64,000 nucleotides of DNA from Sipunculus nudus (lineage: Eukaryota; Annelida; Sipuncula; Golfingiida; Sipunculidae), in the NCBI GenBank assembly GCA_026874595.1, contig CM049311.1:36189176-36253175 (forward strand). The letters run 5' to 3'. The notes under the pieces were generated by a model. That model was given only the letters and a program-made list of their open reading frames with translations. It had not been told where the DNA came from and did no database searches. The stretch's first letter is position 1. Each line of letters begins with the position of its first letter. The translations under genes and the position numbers were made by a program. This document shows, one piece after another, positions 36,462 to 46,435 of the stretch.

Positions 36462-36757
36462 TGGCATAGATCTTCCAATTTGTTATTTCTCAGGAAAGTT
36501 TAATGTCAGAAAAACTACTCCACTATTGAAAAAGAATGTTTGGCTTTAATTTTGGCTTTGCAACATTTTGAAGTTTATGCTACTTCATCAGTCAGGCCTA
36601 TCATTGTCTTCAGTGATAACAATCCCCTCAAGTTCATGAACAAGTTGAAGTGTAAAAATCAAACATTGTTGAGATGGAGTTTGTTCTTACAGGATTACAA
36701 TCTTGATATCATACACATTAAAGGGAAAGACAATGTACTTGCTGATTGCTTATAGAG
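36462..36757 (+). pseudogene. RNase H remainder of the Gmr1-like element
   Basis: After the stop at 36459-36461 and a shift, the domain resumes (DLPICYFSGKFN in another frame near 36470) and in frame 36540-36755 (ECLALILALQHFEVY including upstream codons, IVFSDNNPLKFMNKLK, LLRWSLFLQDYNLDIIHIKG, KDNVLADCL). TAG terminates it at 36753-36755. It removes the RNA strand during cDNA synthesis in active elements. Confidence 0.85.
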
Positions 36758-36846
36758 ATGTTTATGAAATATTGTGAACAAGACGTTTATGAAATGTTGT
36801 AAATTAGATGGTTTTGAGATGTTGTAAAAATTTAGTGATTGTGATA

Positions 36847-36887
36847 GCAAAAAGAAAGTTTTCCGAGAAAACTTTCTTTTTTATTGC
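36847..36887 (+). other. strong stem-loop upstream of the polypurine tract
   Basis: AAAAGAAAGTTTTC, loop CGA, GAAAACTTTCTTTT: an uninterrupted 14-bp stem, extendable outward by GCA/TTGC with a bulge. It lies between the RNase H frame and the polypurine tract. Confidence 0.75.
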
Positions 36888-36898
36888 AAGAAGGGGAG
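36888..36898 (+). promoter_or_regulatory. polypurine tract (plus-strand primer site)
   Basis: AAGAAGGGGAG directly precedes the TG that opens the 3' LTR, the expected place for the plus-strand primer of an LTR element. Confidence 0.85.
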
Positions 36899-37682
36899 TG
36901 TTACAGGTGCTCTTTTTATTATGTGACACGGGCATAACTCCTGTTGTGGCACTCGTGCCTGGCCGCGTATTACATTCTATGTTTAATCCGTACTGGTTGA
37001 CTCTTGTTGTCGTGCTGGCTTGGGGCGAGATAACGTGTACACCATGGTTTGTAGAGGCACGGCGATGTTTTCTAGAGAATTCCTGAAACGCGTGTTTACA
37101 GTTGAGTAAGGTCCTCGTAGACTGTTCGAGAAGTGGAAAATTCTCGGCTTGGGGTGTGAAGGTATATAAAGGGGCTGTTTTTTAGAACCAAGGAGAACAG
37201 CAGAGCAGATTCCAGCGGACGCAGAACCGTGTGTCAGGACCTTATCCGACGAATGCTGCAATTATAGATTTTCAAAGACTTTCTCCTGGATTTTATACAT
37301 TTGGACTTCAGTTTACTTTCTGGGTTGTTGCAAGAACTTTTCACTGGACTGTCATTCTCCGAGATTTTACATTTAATAGGCTTATCGTGGTGACGGTGTT
37401 GGTAACCAGGTACTGTGCACATTATTTTCTATGTGATTGTATTGACTTGTTGCTATAACGCTGTTTTACGATATAGTTGTATTGATTAAGTGTATTGTAA
37501 TGTTAGGTTTGTTTTAAGAATAAATTATAGTTATTTGTTAACAAAAAACCACTGACTTCTTTATTCATTCCCCTAGACATTTCACGCTGCCTAGTGTTAC
37601 AGAATCTGATTTGTTTTTATCTCCGCTACAAAATTTGTGTTCATTACGCATACGTGATCTGTTTATATAAGGATTCGTAACA
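36899..37682 (+). mobile_element. 3' LTR of the Gmr1-like element, 784 bp
   Basis: Starts TGTTACAGGTGC and ends GGATTCGTAACA (TG...CA). TATATAAA at 37163-37170 is a plausible TATA box and AATAAA at 37519-37524 a poly(A) signal, placing U3 at about 36899-37195. AT-rich DNA (ATATATAAAAGTATA) follows the end. Homologous LTRs: 17473-18283 (-), 20999-21870 (+), 48968-49639 (+, truncated). Confidence 0.92.
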
Positions 37683-38461
37683 ATATATAAAAGTATATTT
37701 TTTATTTTTATAACATTTTAGAGAGCTACAAATTTTCATATACATTTACTATGTTGTGGAGCACATTTTGTAGCCCTCAGAGAGGCTAAGAGGACAGCAC
37801 CTAAACAAGATTTAATAGGGAAAGCTGAACCCTGGCTTATACAAAAAATGAATAAATGGAAATTCAATGTTGCTAATACAGTTTGTCATGCAACACCACG
37901 TGGTAGTTATACACAGTATTGTGATATCAGCTTCAAACGCCTGAAATAATTCACAGATAAATAATTTTTTACGCCATTTTCTCAGAATGTGGTCTAAAAT
38001 AAATATTCAGTCACAACAAGTAACATTTCACATTTGGCTTATATGTGAAGAAACATGATTTGAATATTTTTTTCAGTTTAAGATTTCATTTTTGGTATAT
38101 TATGTAGGGGTTTCCAGTAAAAGGTTGCTATTATCTGACTACAAATACATCAAAGTCAAACAAAAAACAAAAATGTTTAAAGATATTTGTGTGTAATTTG
38201 ATATAGATGAATTGAGATTGTCATGGGTTTACTTGAGGTTGGTAACATAACTTTTTTACCACACCTTAAAAAACATATCCTATGCAGTTGATGGGAAATT
38301 CTTTATATTTACAATGATGTGGGGTCTGAATTGAATATTTTGTGATTTATTTTTGTAAATCATAATAATCTACACGACAATGATACCTTCAGACTGGACA
38401 ACATACAAACTTCAGCACAAACGGAATGAACATTCAGTCATTTTTCAAATACCTGCCATAT
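37683..38461. other. intergenic, nothing recognised
   Basis: AT-rich; no exon, repeat or RNA gene is supported. Confidence 0.4.
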
Positions 38462-38592
38462 ACCTATTGGTGGAGTGTGATGACGTAGTTGTGGGTTCGA
38501 ATCCCGATCAGACCGCCTTCCTCGCTAAACCAAATGGCCAAGTTTCTTTGGTCTATAGCTTTCTCCACCCAGGAGTGAATGTGTACTGGTCA
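38462..38592 (+). repeat. tRNA-derived SINE (plus strand)
   Basis: Contains an RNA polymerase III B box GGTTCGAATCC at 38494-38504, preceded by a tRNA-like but decayed A-box region (TGGTGGAGTGTGATGACG). The body reads GCTTTCTCCACCCAGGAGTG before AATGTGTACTGGTCAT, a tail style seen in molluscan SINEs. The next element (38595) abuts it. Confidence 0.65.
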
Positions 38593-38594
38593 TA

Positions 38595-38786
38595 CAGGGG
38601 CGGATCCAGGATTTGGGAAAAGAGGGGGGTCCAACCCAGGAGGACTAGTGAAACCCTAAAAAAAAGGGGGTGGGGCCAGGCCGCAAAATTTAGTCTGAAG
38701 CCTTTAAAAAAACGTAGTTTCTGATAAAAGGGGGGTGGGGGGTCCGGACTCCCCCCCCCCTCCCCCCCCCCCTGGATCTGCATCTG
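38595..38786. mobile_element. hAT-type MITE, TIR CAGGGGCGGATCCAGG
   Basis: The left end CAGGGGCGGATCCAGG pairs with CCTGGATCTGCATCTG on the right (13 of 16). The interior has facing G-rich and C-rich runs typical of this group. No coding capacity. No clear target duplication. The internal GGTCCAACCCAGGAGGAC phrase is shared with 17150-17170. Confidence 0.7.
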
Positions 38787-38946
38787 GCATGCAACGGCCT
38801 CAGGCAAAATGTATAGAATGGATAACCCTATATTGCGTCTATCAAGTCGTGTGTTAGAGTGCATCTTACCCAGGGGGCCGAGAAAAAGCTACAAGTAGTA
38901 CATCAGGAGGGGAAAGTATAGTCAGATGAAACACGCTAAGGCTAGC

Positions 38947-39234
38947 AGGCTATAACCCCAGCGTATCAGGCTATAACCCCAGCGTATCAGGCTATAACCC
39001 CAGCGTATCAGGCTGTAACCCCAGCGTATCAGGCTATAACCCCAGCGTATCAGGCTATAACCCCAGCGTATCAGGCTATAACCCCAGCGTATCAGGCTAT
39101 AACCCCAGCGTATCAGGCTATAATCCCCAGCGTATCAGGCTATAACCCCAGCGTATCAGGCTATAACTCCAGCGTATCAGGCTATAACCTCAGCGTATCA
39201 GGCTATAACCCCAGCGTATCAGGCTATAACCCCA
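38947..39234 (+). repeat. 21-bp minisatellite, 13 full units plus a partial
   Basis: The unit is A + GGCTATAACCCCAGCGTATC, nearly perfect. One unit has an extra base (TAATCCCC, about 39120) and a few single-base variants occur (CTGTAAC near 39012, ACTCC near 39167, ACCTC near 39188). Confidence 0.97.
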
Positions 39235-40900
39235 ACCTTTACCTTTATCTTATTACCTGCTCTTAGATGCAGGAATTAAAACCTCTGTGACTGTGACTGT
39301 GTAATAAAATGCATAGCGGCATATAAACGTTTTCCTCACTTTTTAAATTACAGTACCCGACCTAATATGCGACCCCTCTCCTAATCGGCGTCCTTTCTTG
39401 ATTTGTGGATCCACATAAAATATTACACTATTTGTTAGCAATCCAAAGACATGTCAAAAATTGTTATATCAGTCATATATTCTTGTACAAATGCAGACCT
39501 GGAAAACAACATTCAAACATCTAACCAGTAAGTGATAGATCTTACAAAACATCACTGGAATTGCCTGTCATTAGAATCATTGGTATAACAAATATCATTT
39601 CTAAAGACCCAAGGGGGGGGGGGGGATTCAGAAGGGGTCAAAGTTGAGCTCACATACTTAAAAAATATGAGCACCCGGGGCGCTTATTAAGTCAAATATA
39701 GTACCTCTTTTCATGAGTTTCAATGACTCGTTTGCCACATTTATGCGTTTTCCGTTACAATAATGTGAGTTTCCTAACCATATTATACATGTAACATTTA
39801 AAATAAAAAGGTTAATCAGTCGATTCAAACATCTGAAATCCTGCCAAAAAAGCACCACCTTAAACTAATGGCAATTTTCCGACTCACTAAAATATCGTTT
39901 ATCGATTTTAATTTTAAAAGACCTTTTTTCATGCATTTTACGATCGACTATGGGGGTAACAAAAACTCCATCTCTGCTCGAAATTCAGGACGCGTATGGC
40001 TACCCATAATATTTAGATGGGCTCCCCCGCCTACGGGGTTCCTGCTCAATTAATGAACAGGCACGTAGTTCAGGTAGGCGGACAATAAACCCTATCCTTA
40101 ACCTTTACCTTTTTACATGCTCTTAGATATAGGAATGAAAAACCTTTATGACTGTGGTGTCAATTAAATGCATCTGATACAGTAACTATCCCACTGACAT
40201 TGTGCCTGGATATGTTGACCACGCTGGTAGTACGTGACAGCCTCTGCTCCCGTAGGGGTTGGGCATTGTGGGCATAAACAAGTGTTTTCCAACTTTTTAA
40301 ATTACCTTAACCGACCTAATAAGCGAACACTGCCCTTATAGGCCTCCCTTCAGGATTTTGTAGGTCCTCATAAAATATCACATTATTTGTTAGCAACCCA
40401 AAGACACAAGGTCGGACTAATTGGGGCCATGGGGCTCTTAAGAGGCTCTTCAGGTGTCAGAAACATCACAAACGTAAACAGGAACTCCTTTTTCCGAATT
40501 TCAATGACACATTTGCACGGATTACGAGCTTTCAGATAAAATGAGTTGAGTTTATTAACAAAATTATCCATATACCCATAAAATAAATATATCAATAAAT
40601 CGATTCTAACATTTTACATTTTATCAAATAAACTCAAACTCCTCATCTTTCACGGATACCGACTACCGAAAATATGGGCCTTGGGAACAATGCTTATTTA
40701 AATAGCATATAGGAGATAATTAGATTACCCGTTTATTGATTTCAAGCGGATAGTATCATAAAACCTTTTTTTTCATTTTACTGTCAACTCTTAGGGTAAC
40801 AAAGACTCCCTCTCTCCTCGAAATTCAGACGTGGATGCCTACCCACTCACAATGCTTAGAAGTGATCCCGCACCCACGTGGCTTCTGCTGAATTAAGTCT
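39235..40900. repeat. old ~0.85-kb direct duplication
   Basis: Phrases in 39235-40080 return in order in 40090-40900. Examples are ACCTTTACCTTT...CTCTTAGAT, CTTTTTAAATTAC...CCGACCTAATA, CATAAAATAT-ACA-TATTTGTTAGCAA, TTTCAATGAC-CGTTTGC and AAAGACTCC/AAAACTCC-TCTCT.CTCGAAATTCAG. The copies are strongly diverged. It lies immediately beside the 21-bp minisatellite. Confidence 0.7.
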
Positions 40901-41964
40901 TATCCGTTGTTACATTTAATTCACTCCTGTTATTATAGTCACTGTCTGGGTCTGCGAGCATTTAAGGTTCCGTTGAGACCGGTTCCTGTCGTTTTATTCC
41001 GTGTCTTCAGCAATATAGACATAAACGTATATTACCAAGGCCATTGTCTGGAATGATATCGGCGGTTATTGCCATTTTATAAATGTAAACAGATGTTTTA
41101 TTGATACAATTTACTCGTATCGGTGAGATAGCTCCTACGAGCCACTATAAAAGGCCAAAACAATTTAAAAAGCTGGTTTAAAATATCATTTTTTTCATAA
41201 ATGTACCAATTTGGAGCCCTCCCGAAATTTCTTTTAAGAGAACAAAATAATAAATTTTGAAAAAGTAATTCCTTCCTCATGATGTGCTTTACCTGTTAAC
41301 AAAACAATTCTGTTATTATCATATTATAAAATTAAGTAATATTAAGTTAATAAAATCACCCTTGCTAACTGATTTTATAATACAAAAGTGAGAGAGAAAC
41401 AAACCTTTATGTGTTTGGCCTGAGAGTTTTTATTTGTTTTTCACTTGTGCTTTTCTGTCACCCCATATTAGTGTCCACATTATAGATGCGAACATGAGCA
41501 CTTACGAGGATTTCTTTCACAACAAAGCCTTGAAAGCAAATTTATTTGCAAGGAGATGAAAGCATATAAATAGAATTTAGCGCGTCGATTTATATCATCA
41601 CAAGGAAAATTCAATAAAAGGAGTCCAAAAACATTTGGTAAACCGGTAAACCCTAACCATTCCTCGAAGGGACTTCGCTTCCGTGTCTCTGGGCTGCGGT
41701 AAAAAAACATTTGCGGGCTGACGTGAAACATTGAGACTTATAAATCTCAATTATACAGCAAAGTGAAACAGGCAAGCCTCCCCGCTGTTATTTGTATCCG
41801 CTCGACAAATGTTTTTATAACTGAGGCCACCGGTTACACCGGTAATTTGGTCAAGGCAGGGCTGGGTATTTATGAGATTATTCTGGTAGAATTCGTATTG
41901 CAATATACTAAATCGTGTCTTGGATAATTTGACAGGCCTAATCATTTTTTTCCTCTGACAGGAA
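40901..41964. other. intergenic; holds a diverged repeat copy at 41265-41435
   Basis: Nothing coding. 41265-41435 resembles 11640-11850. Confidence 0.4.
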
Positions 41965-41965
41965 G

Positions 41966-42235
41966 GTATGCGTTCATACCCGTTCGTGTGTGTGTGTGTT
42001 TTTTGTGTGTGTTTGTTTGTTCACAACATAACTCACGCAATAATTAACGGAAACTCATTGAATTTTTGGGGCCTATCGGGAATGGGCTTAGAAAGAATCG
42101 TTCAGATTTTGGTGTATATCCATCATATGTTTCGGATTCTGGAGCGTCATCAAGAAATATTCACAAATGTACGGTTACTTATGTACGAATGACCTTGGGA
42201 CATGGGCCAAAAATAAGTGAAAAAGTAAATCTTTA
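41966..42235 (+). repeat. uninterrupted copy of the repeat that hosts the hAT/RTE nest
   Basis: GTATGCGTTCATACCCGTTC (41965-41985), a TG-rich run and CACAACATAACTCACGCAAT follow without any CAGGGGCG element between them, whereas 25386/28010 and 31353 have the hAT nest at exactly this place. The remainder (AGATTTTGGTGTATATCC, GAAATATTCACAAATGTA) matches 31430-31500. Confidence 0.75.
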
Positions 42236-42367
42236 TTACAAATTGTGTGTATGTACGTCCTGACCATATAAGTATAGGAGTATTTTGAAAAGGGGTTTGT
42301 TAACTAAAACGTGGCTGATGAAGAAAAAAGTTGTAAAATTGCATTTACTGCAAGTATAAAATGGCAT

Positions 42368-42556
42368 TCACTCGAAGCTCTGTCGTTTTATTGATTGAGT
42401 TCGGCTCTTGATTGGCATGGCTGGTCTCCGCTGTGGAGACGGCGGTGGGGGTGCATGCTTCTTCTGCCTCTGTGGGTATAAGTACTGTAGCTTCCTGCAG
42501 TCTCTGGTATATGGGAAGACGTTTGCGGCATCATACGATTCCTGGCTCGGCTCCAT
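42368..42556 (-). CDS. small open frame, unknown
   Basis: 62 codons from ATG to TGA, locally GC-richer than its surroundings, with a Pro-rich stretch (KKHAPPPPSPQRRPAMPIKS). I recognise no family, signal peptide or membrane helix. No splice sites or promoter make a clear gene model; it may be a first coding exon or chance. The AT palindromic repeat TTAATTTAAAATTAATTC (42557-42598) lies just upstream of the start. Confidence 0.2.
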   Translation of the reverse strand: MEPSQESYDAANVFPYTRDCRKLQYLYPQRQKKHAPPPPSPQRRPAMPIKSRTQSIKRQSFE

Positions 42557-42599
42557 TAATTTAAAATTAATTCAAAATTAATTTAAAATTAATCAAAAT

Positions 42600-45344
42600 T
42601 ACACCTAAAAAACGCCTGGCGCTGACGTCTCAGACGTTTGTAGTAGCATTCTATAGCTTTTTCAGTGTTGCTTGGTAAGGTCAAACTTCTTTTGACTGAC
42701 TCTACTAAAACGTGTTTAAATTGACTTAAGAAATATTTAAATTATTTATGTCTCAGAGAGTATATGTCACATTTAATTCAATGAGGTCTATATTTTTTTA
42801 TAATATTAATACCAAAGCTGTCCAAGGAGACATTTCTTAACCTTAAAGTGTTAATTATATTTGACAAAACGTTAAGTTGTTATTTCGAAATCAGTCTATT
42901 CCAAAAACATTTAGATTTTAAATCTGTACAACTCATCGGACAAAAAATCAATCTGAATGACCGTTTTGAAGTTCAAGTTGTAAGTAACATATGTGCATAA
43001 TTTTTTTCTTGAAAAATTTAATCTGCATGAAAGGCGAAAATGATGATATCTTGGATCAAAATGAACGCCTATAAGCATATTTATTCCAACTCATCTGAAC
43101 TGGTCCGTACAGTAGTTACACTGTAGGCACAGGTACACGTATGTATCCCCCCCGCTAGAACACCTTATACATGAGTACAGGAATAAATTCCGTTGGAAAC
43201 GGAACCAGACGCAAAACCGGGCGCTGTTTTTCGGTATTGAGCTTATATTTGTCTGTTTTCCATATGCAGGTCGACAAAAAGGGGACCGCTCGCCCCCGGC
43301 GCCTCCTGAACATATGTATATGCCTGTAAGGCTGCTTGGAGGAAAATAAAGCCGGCAGAAGATCAAGACCTCTTAAGACATGGAACGGATAATAAACTCT
43401 CAATGGACCAATCAAGTGACGACCAGGACGCTACATTCGAGGCCTGTATGGAGAAAAAATGATTTTTTCCACAGCTATCATTCACTCATCTTTTAATAGA
43501 CTGGGGGTTTTATGTTTTTATTGTTTCCCTGGAGGGCAGGGAGTGAAAAATATACACTAATCTATTTTCAATTTTGGAAAAGTAATTCTTTTCCATTCTT
43601 GTCTAAGGAATGAGTTACTTACAACAAAGCACGTACAACTAGAAAGTAGTCAAAGACCACATCTATACATCCGCTTTTATCCTAACCGAATGTTGGTGTT
43701 TACCGTGCAGAAAAATGTTTGTCACGGTCCACAAACGGTCCAAATCACAGGCTGGCTCTACTCACTGGAACAAAGGTGACCAGTAAGTTAAGTATAGTTA
43801 ATATAGATAAACCAACCAAATAACTAACCAACACAGAAACATAAACCTCCTTAGGGAGGTTTAATTATCGGCATACGAGCAGTGTTTACTTTCTGCGTAT
43901 GATAACCATTTTTCCTGGTGCACCCACACTGGGCCTTCGTCTTTTAGACAAGCAGCTGATAGTAGTGAGGTTATGAACATGAAAAATTCTGTTCTAAATG
44001 TGACCATGTATGTTATAAACTCCAATTGTATAAAAAAAATAAGCATGCACAGAAAAGTTGGAGACACAGCATTTAGAAAACCGCAACCTATGACGGGCCA
44101 GTGCGACCCACTCTAAAAGTCACGCCAATGGAGAGAACCGGGCATGTAACCAGTAATAAGCACTAGACCGTCCAGGCCCAATTCTTTCTGCAACTCTTCT
44201 TCGGCTCTCATACACCATACCTGTTTTAATGCATTTAATGGCATTAGCGCTCTCCCATATCAAACCATTCTCCGTAAAGTGTCTTATTTCCCTTCAGAAA
44301 CGACATTCTGATGGATTGCGACATTCCGAGGTGCGAAATGGTCACGTCTCGTCCCTACTTGTATTCGCCCGTTGTTGTGTCGGGTTCAGCGACAGTATCG
44401 TGTTTCGGTGCGTTATACTTAGCTGCGGTTGCATTGAGGAATTCCCATGGCTTCAAACAGCCTTTTGCTTTGAAAATAAAAAAAAAAACGCTATGTTCAT
44501 GATGAGTTTTTTTTCTATTTTAATTTCAAATAAAAAAAATAATTAATATAGAATATATATTCAAACTTGTAGTATCAGGTAACTGATGTTGTGGTTCACA
44601 AAGGATCCCGCCATTAGTACGGATCTTTGTAGATGGCATACAGGACATATATGGACTCAAACTGAAAGAAATACTTGCAGAGATTGAGTAAGAAAACATG
44701 TACATTGGAAACGACAGGCTGAAAAAAAGGACATTGATACATGCAAACTTGGTTAGTATATCCATAGATGGATGAAAAACAAACAAAAGAGATATACATA
44801 CATACCGATATGCAGCTACCCATCAAGCAAACGGACAGAAAAAAGCGTATGAATGGATCAATGAATTAATTTATCAGTCAATCAATTAGTCCATCAATCA
44901 ATTAAACAATCAATCAAGGTCATCGAATCGCGCGGCCTATGTTTTTTTCCTAAGACATATCGAAGGCGATTCTAGCAGATAAATATATATCCCGATTTGT
45001 TATATATGCTGAACGAAACATAATTTTATTTTAAGATAAGTTTAGAATATGCTCGGTTTCAGGTTTGTACAAGGCTTGTTCAACCATGGCAGGTATATGA
45101 TATACTGAACAAACGTATAAAAAAAATTAATAATCAATAACCCGGGGTTTCTAAATACGCATCAGTGGCGTAGGTATAATGTAGTGAAAATGGCAATGAA
45201 GTTCGTTTAAATACGTTGGACAAGAATTGTTTCAAGGCAAATTAGATAAACATGGGTGTATTTGTGATGAGAAGAAGTAATCTTTTTGTTAGCATACGCA
45301 TGTGAAATGTAAACAGAAAGTTTTTCCTTGAAATGTAACAAATT
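42600..45344. other. intergenic, nothing recognised
   Basis: Several short open frames, none with recognisable protein features. A loose (CAAT)n-type repeat lies at 44870-44918. Confidence 0.4.
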
Positions 45345-45455
45345 TTGATTTCAAAGCTTGACATTTGAGACAAGTAGTCCCGGCCGTCCCACATTGCATA
45401 AAAAGAAGAGGTTCGTTTTGAGTAGAGACGACATCTGGCGGAAGGGTACAGGGGC
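45345..45455 (-). repeat. interspersed repeat family X, copy 2 (inverted)
   Basis: On the minus strand: TTCCGCCAGATGTCGTCTCT, CTCAAAACGAACCTCTTC, GGACGGCCGGGACTACTTGT, CTCAAATGTC. Same order as 46310-46435 and 12285-12390. Confidence 0.6.
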
Positions 45456-45555
45456 GAGTGTCCTTATTTCGGAGGGGTGAGGGGCGTTCTGTCGGTACTC
45501 CTGTGGACTGCCCCCCTCACATTTTCCAAACAAGCCCCGTGGCTGTGTGTGTGAA
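45446..45555 (+). repeat. interspersed repeat family Y, copy 2
   Basis: GTGTCCTTATTTCGGAGGGG, CTGTCGGTACTCCTGTGGAC, CCCCTCACATTTTCCAAACA: matches 63640-63770 and 18640-18800. Confidence 0.6.
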
Positions 45556-46309
45556 GTAGAGGTGCTCTCACAGTCAGCAGTCTGACTTAATGTTGCTTCT
45601 GTCACGTTTTGAAGATAAAGAGGATGAAGCAACTGGCTGCTGCGTCAGCTTCAGCTAATCTTGCTGCCTTTAACTTCTTCCATTTTGTGCTTCCCGGCCG
45701 CCATATTTGATTGCTATTACCAGACAGAACCCATTCAGACTAAATTGAACGAGTGACAAACGTGGCTTCTGACCAATAGTACCCCCCAATTGTTAACCTA
45801 CACTGGTCTTTAAGGCTCTAAAAGACACTAAACGAATCCTGATTTATTGCCCGAGTAACCGTTATTATGCCCACCAACACAAACTTATGTTGCACACAGA
45901 CATAAAGTCATTAGCAGTCAAATAAACTACTCTGAAAATAAGTAGTATATAAGTGGAAAACGGGGTTGCTTCTCATCTTTCATATTTTTTATGTATTTGA
46001 GGAGTCAGTCTTATATTCCCCGGCAGACACTTTATGAACTTGTATTGTCGTTATTGTGGATTCATCCCTAATCTGTTCCAATCTCGATTCTCCTTCCTAA
46101 GACTGAGTGATGGACAGATTATTGTTGAATATAATAAATGGCCGTTAAGGATTATCCTGTGCGTTGATCTTCTTGTTAATCTGATACCTCACAGTAAATG
46201 GTGACCTAAGGAACGAAGCAATTATATATCTTAGATTAAGATTCATATTTATTAATCATGATTAACTATTGTATCAAGTTCATATATATAAAACGGTGTG
46301 AGGCGCTGC

Positions 46310-46435
46310 TTTTCGAGGTATAAGGCACCTTTCTGCCAGAGGTCGTTTCCACTCAAAACGAATCTCTTCCAGTCACTGAATATGGAACAACCTGGATTAC
46401 TTGTCTCAAGTGTCGAACTCCAAATAAAAAATATT
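46310..46435 (+). repeat. interspersed repeat family X, copy 3
   Basis: TTTCTGCCAGAGGTCGTTTC, CACTCAAAACGAATCTCTTC, ACTTGTCTCAAGTGTCGAAC, then AAATAAAAAATATTA. Opposite orientation to copy 2, less than 1 kb away. Confidence 0.6.

Larger units (their letters stand above)
32042..37682 (+). mobile_element. decayed Ty3/Gypsy LTR retrotransposon with Gmr1-like order (gag-PR-INT-RT-RH-LTR)
   Basis: Internal region with gag (coiled coil, capsid-like part, CCHC knuckle), a retropepsin-like segment, integrase, RT and RNase H, then polypurine tract and 3' LTR. Integrase precedes RT, as in Ty1/copia, but the RT and integrase sequences are Gypsy-like; this combination is the mark of the Gmr1-like group first described from cod. 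The 5' LTR, the primer-binding site and the gag start are missing, replaced by a TA tract. The reading frame is broken repeatedly (gag/PR frame 2, INT frame 1, RT/RH frame 3, plus stops), so this copy is dead. Solo LTRs of the same family lie at 17473, 20999 and 48968. Confidence 0.9.

Noticed and set aside
38947-39234. Regular repeat array considered as CRISPR
   Set aside because: The 21-bp units are contiguous with no spacers, in a eukaryotic genome.
43091-43415. Overlapping minus-strand frames of 86-91 codons
   Set aside because: Neither shows family motifs or plausible splice boundaries.
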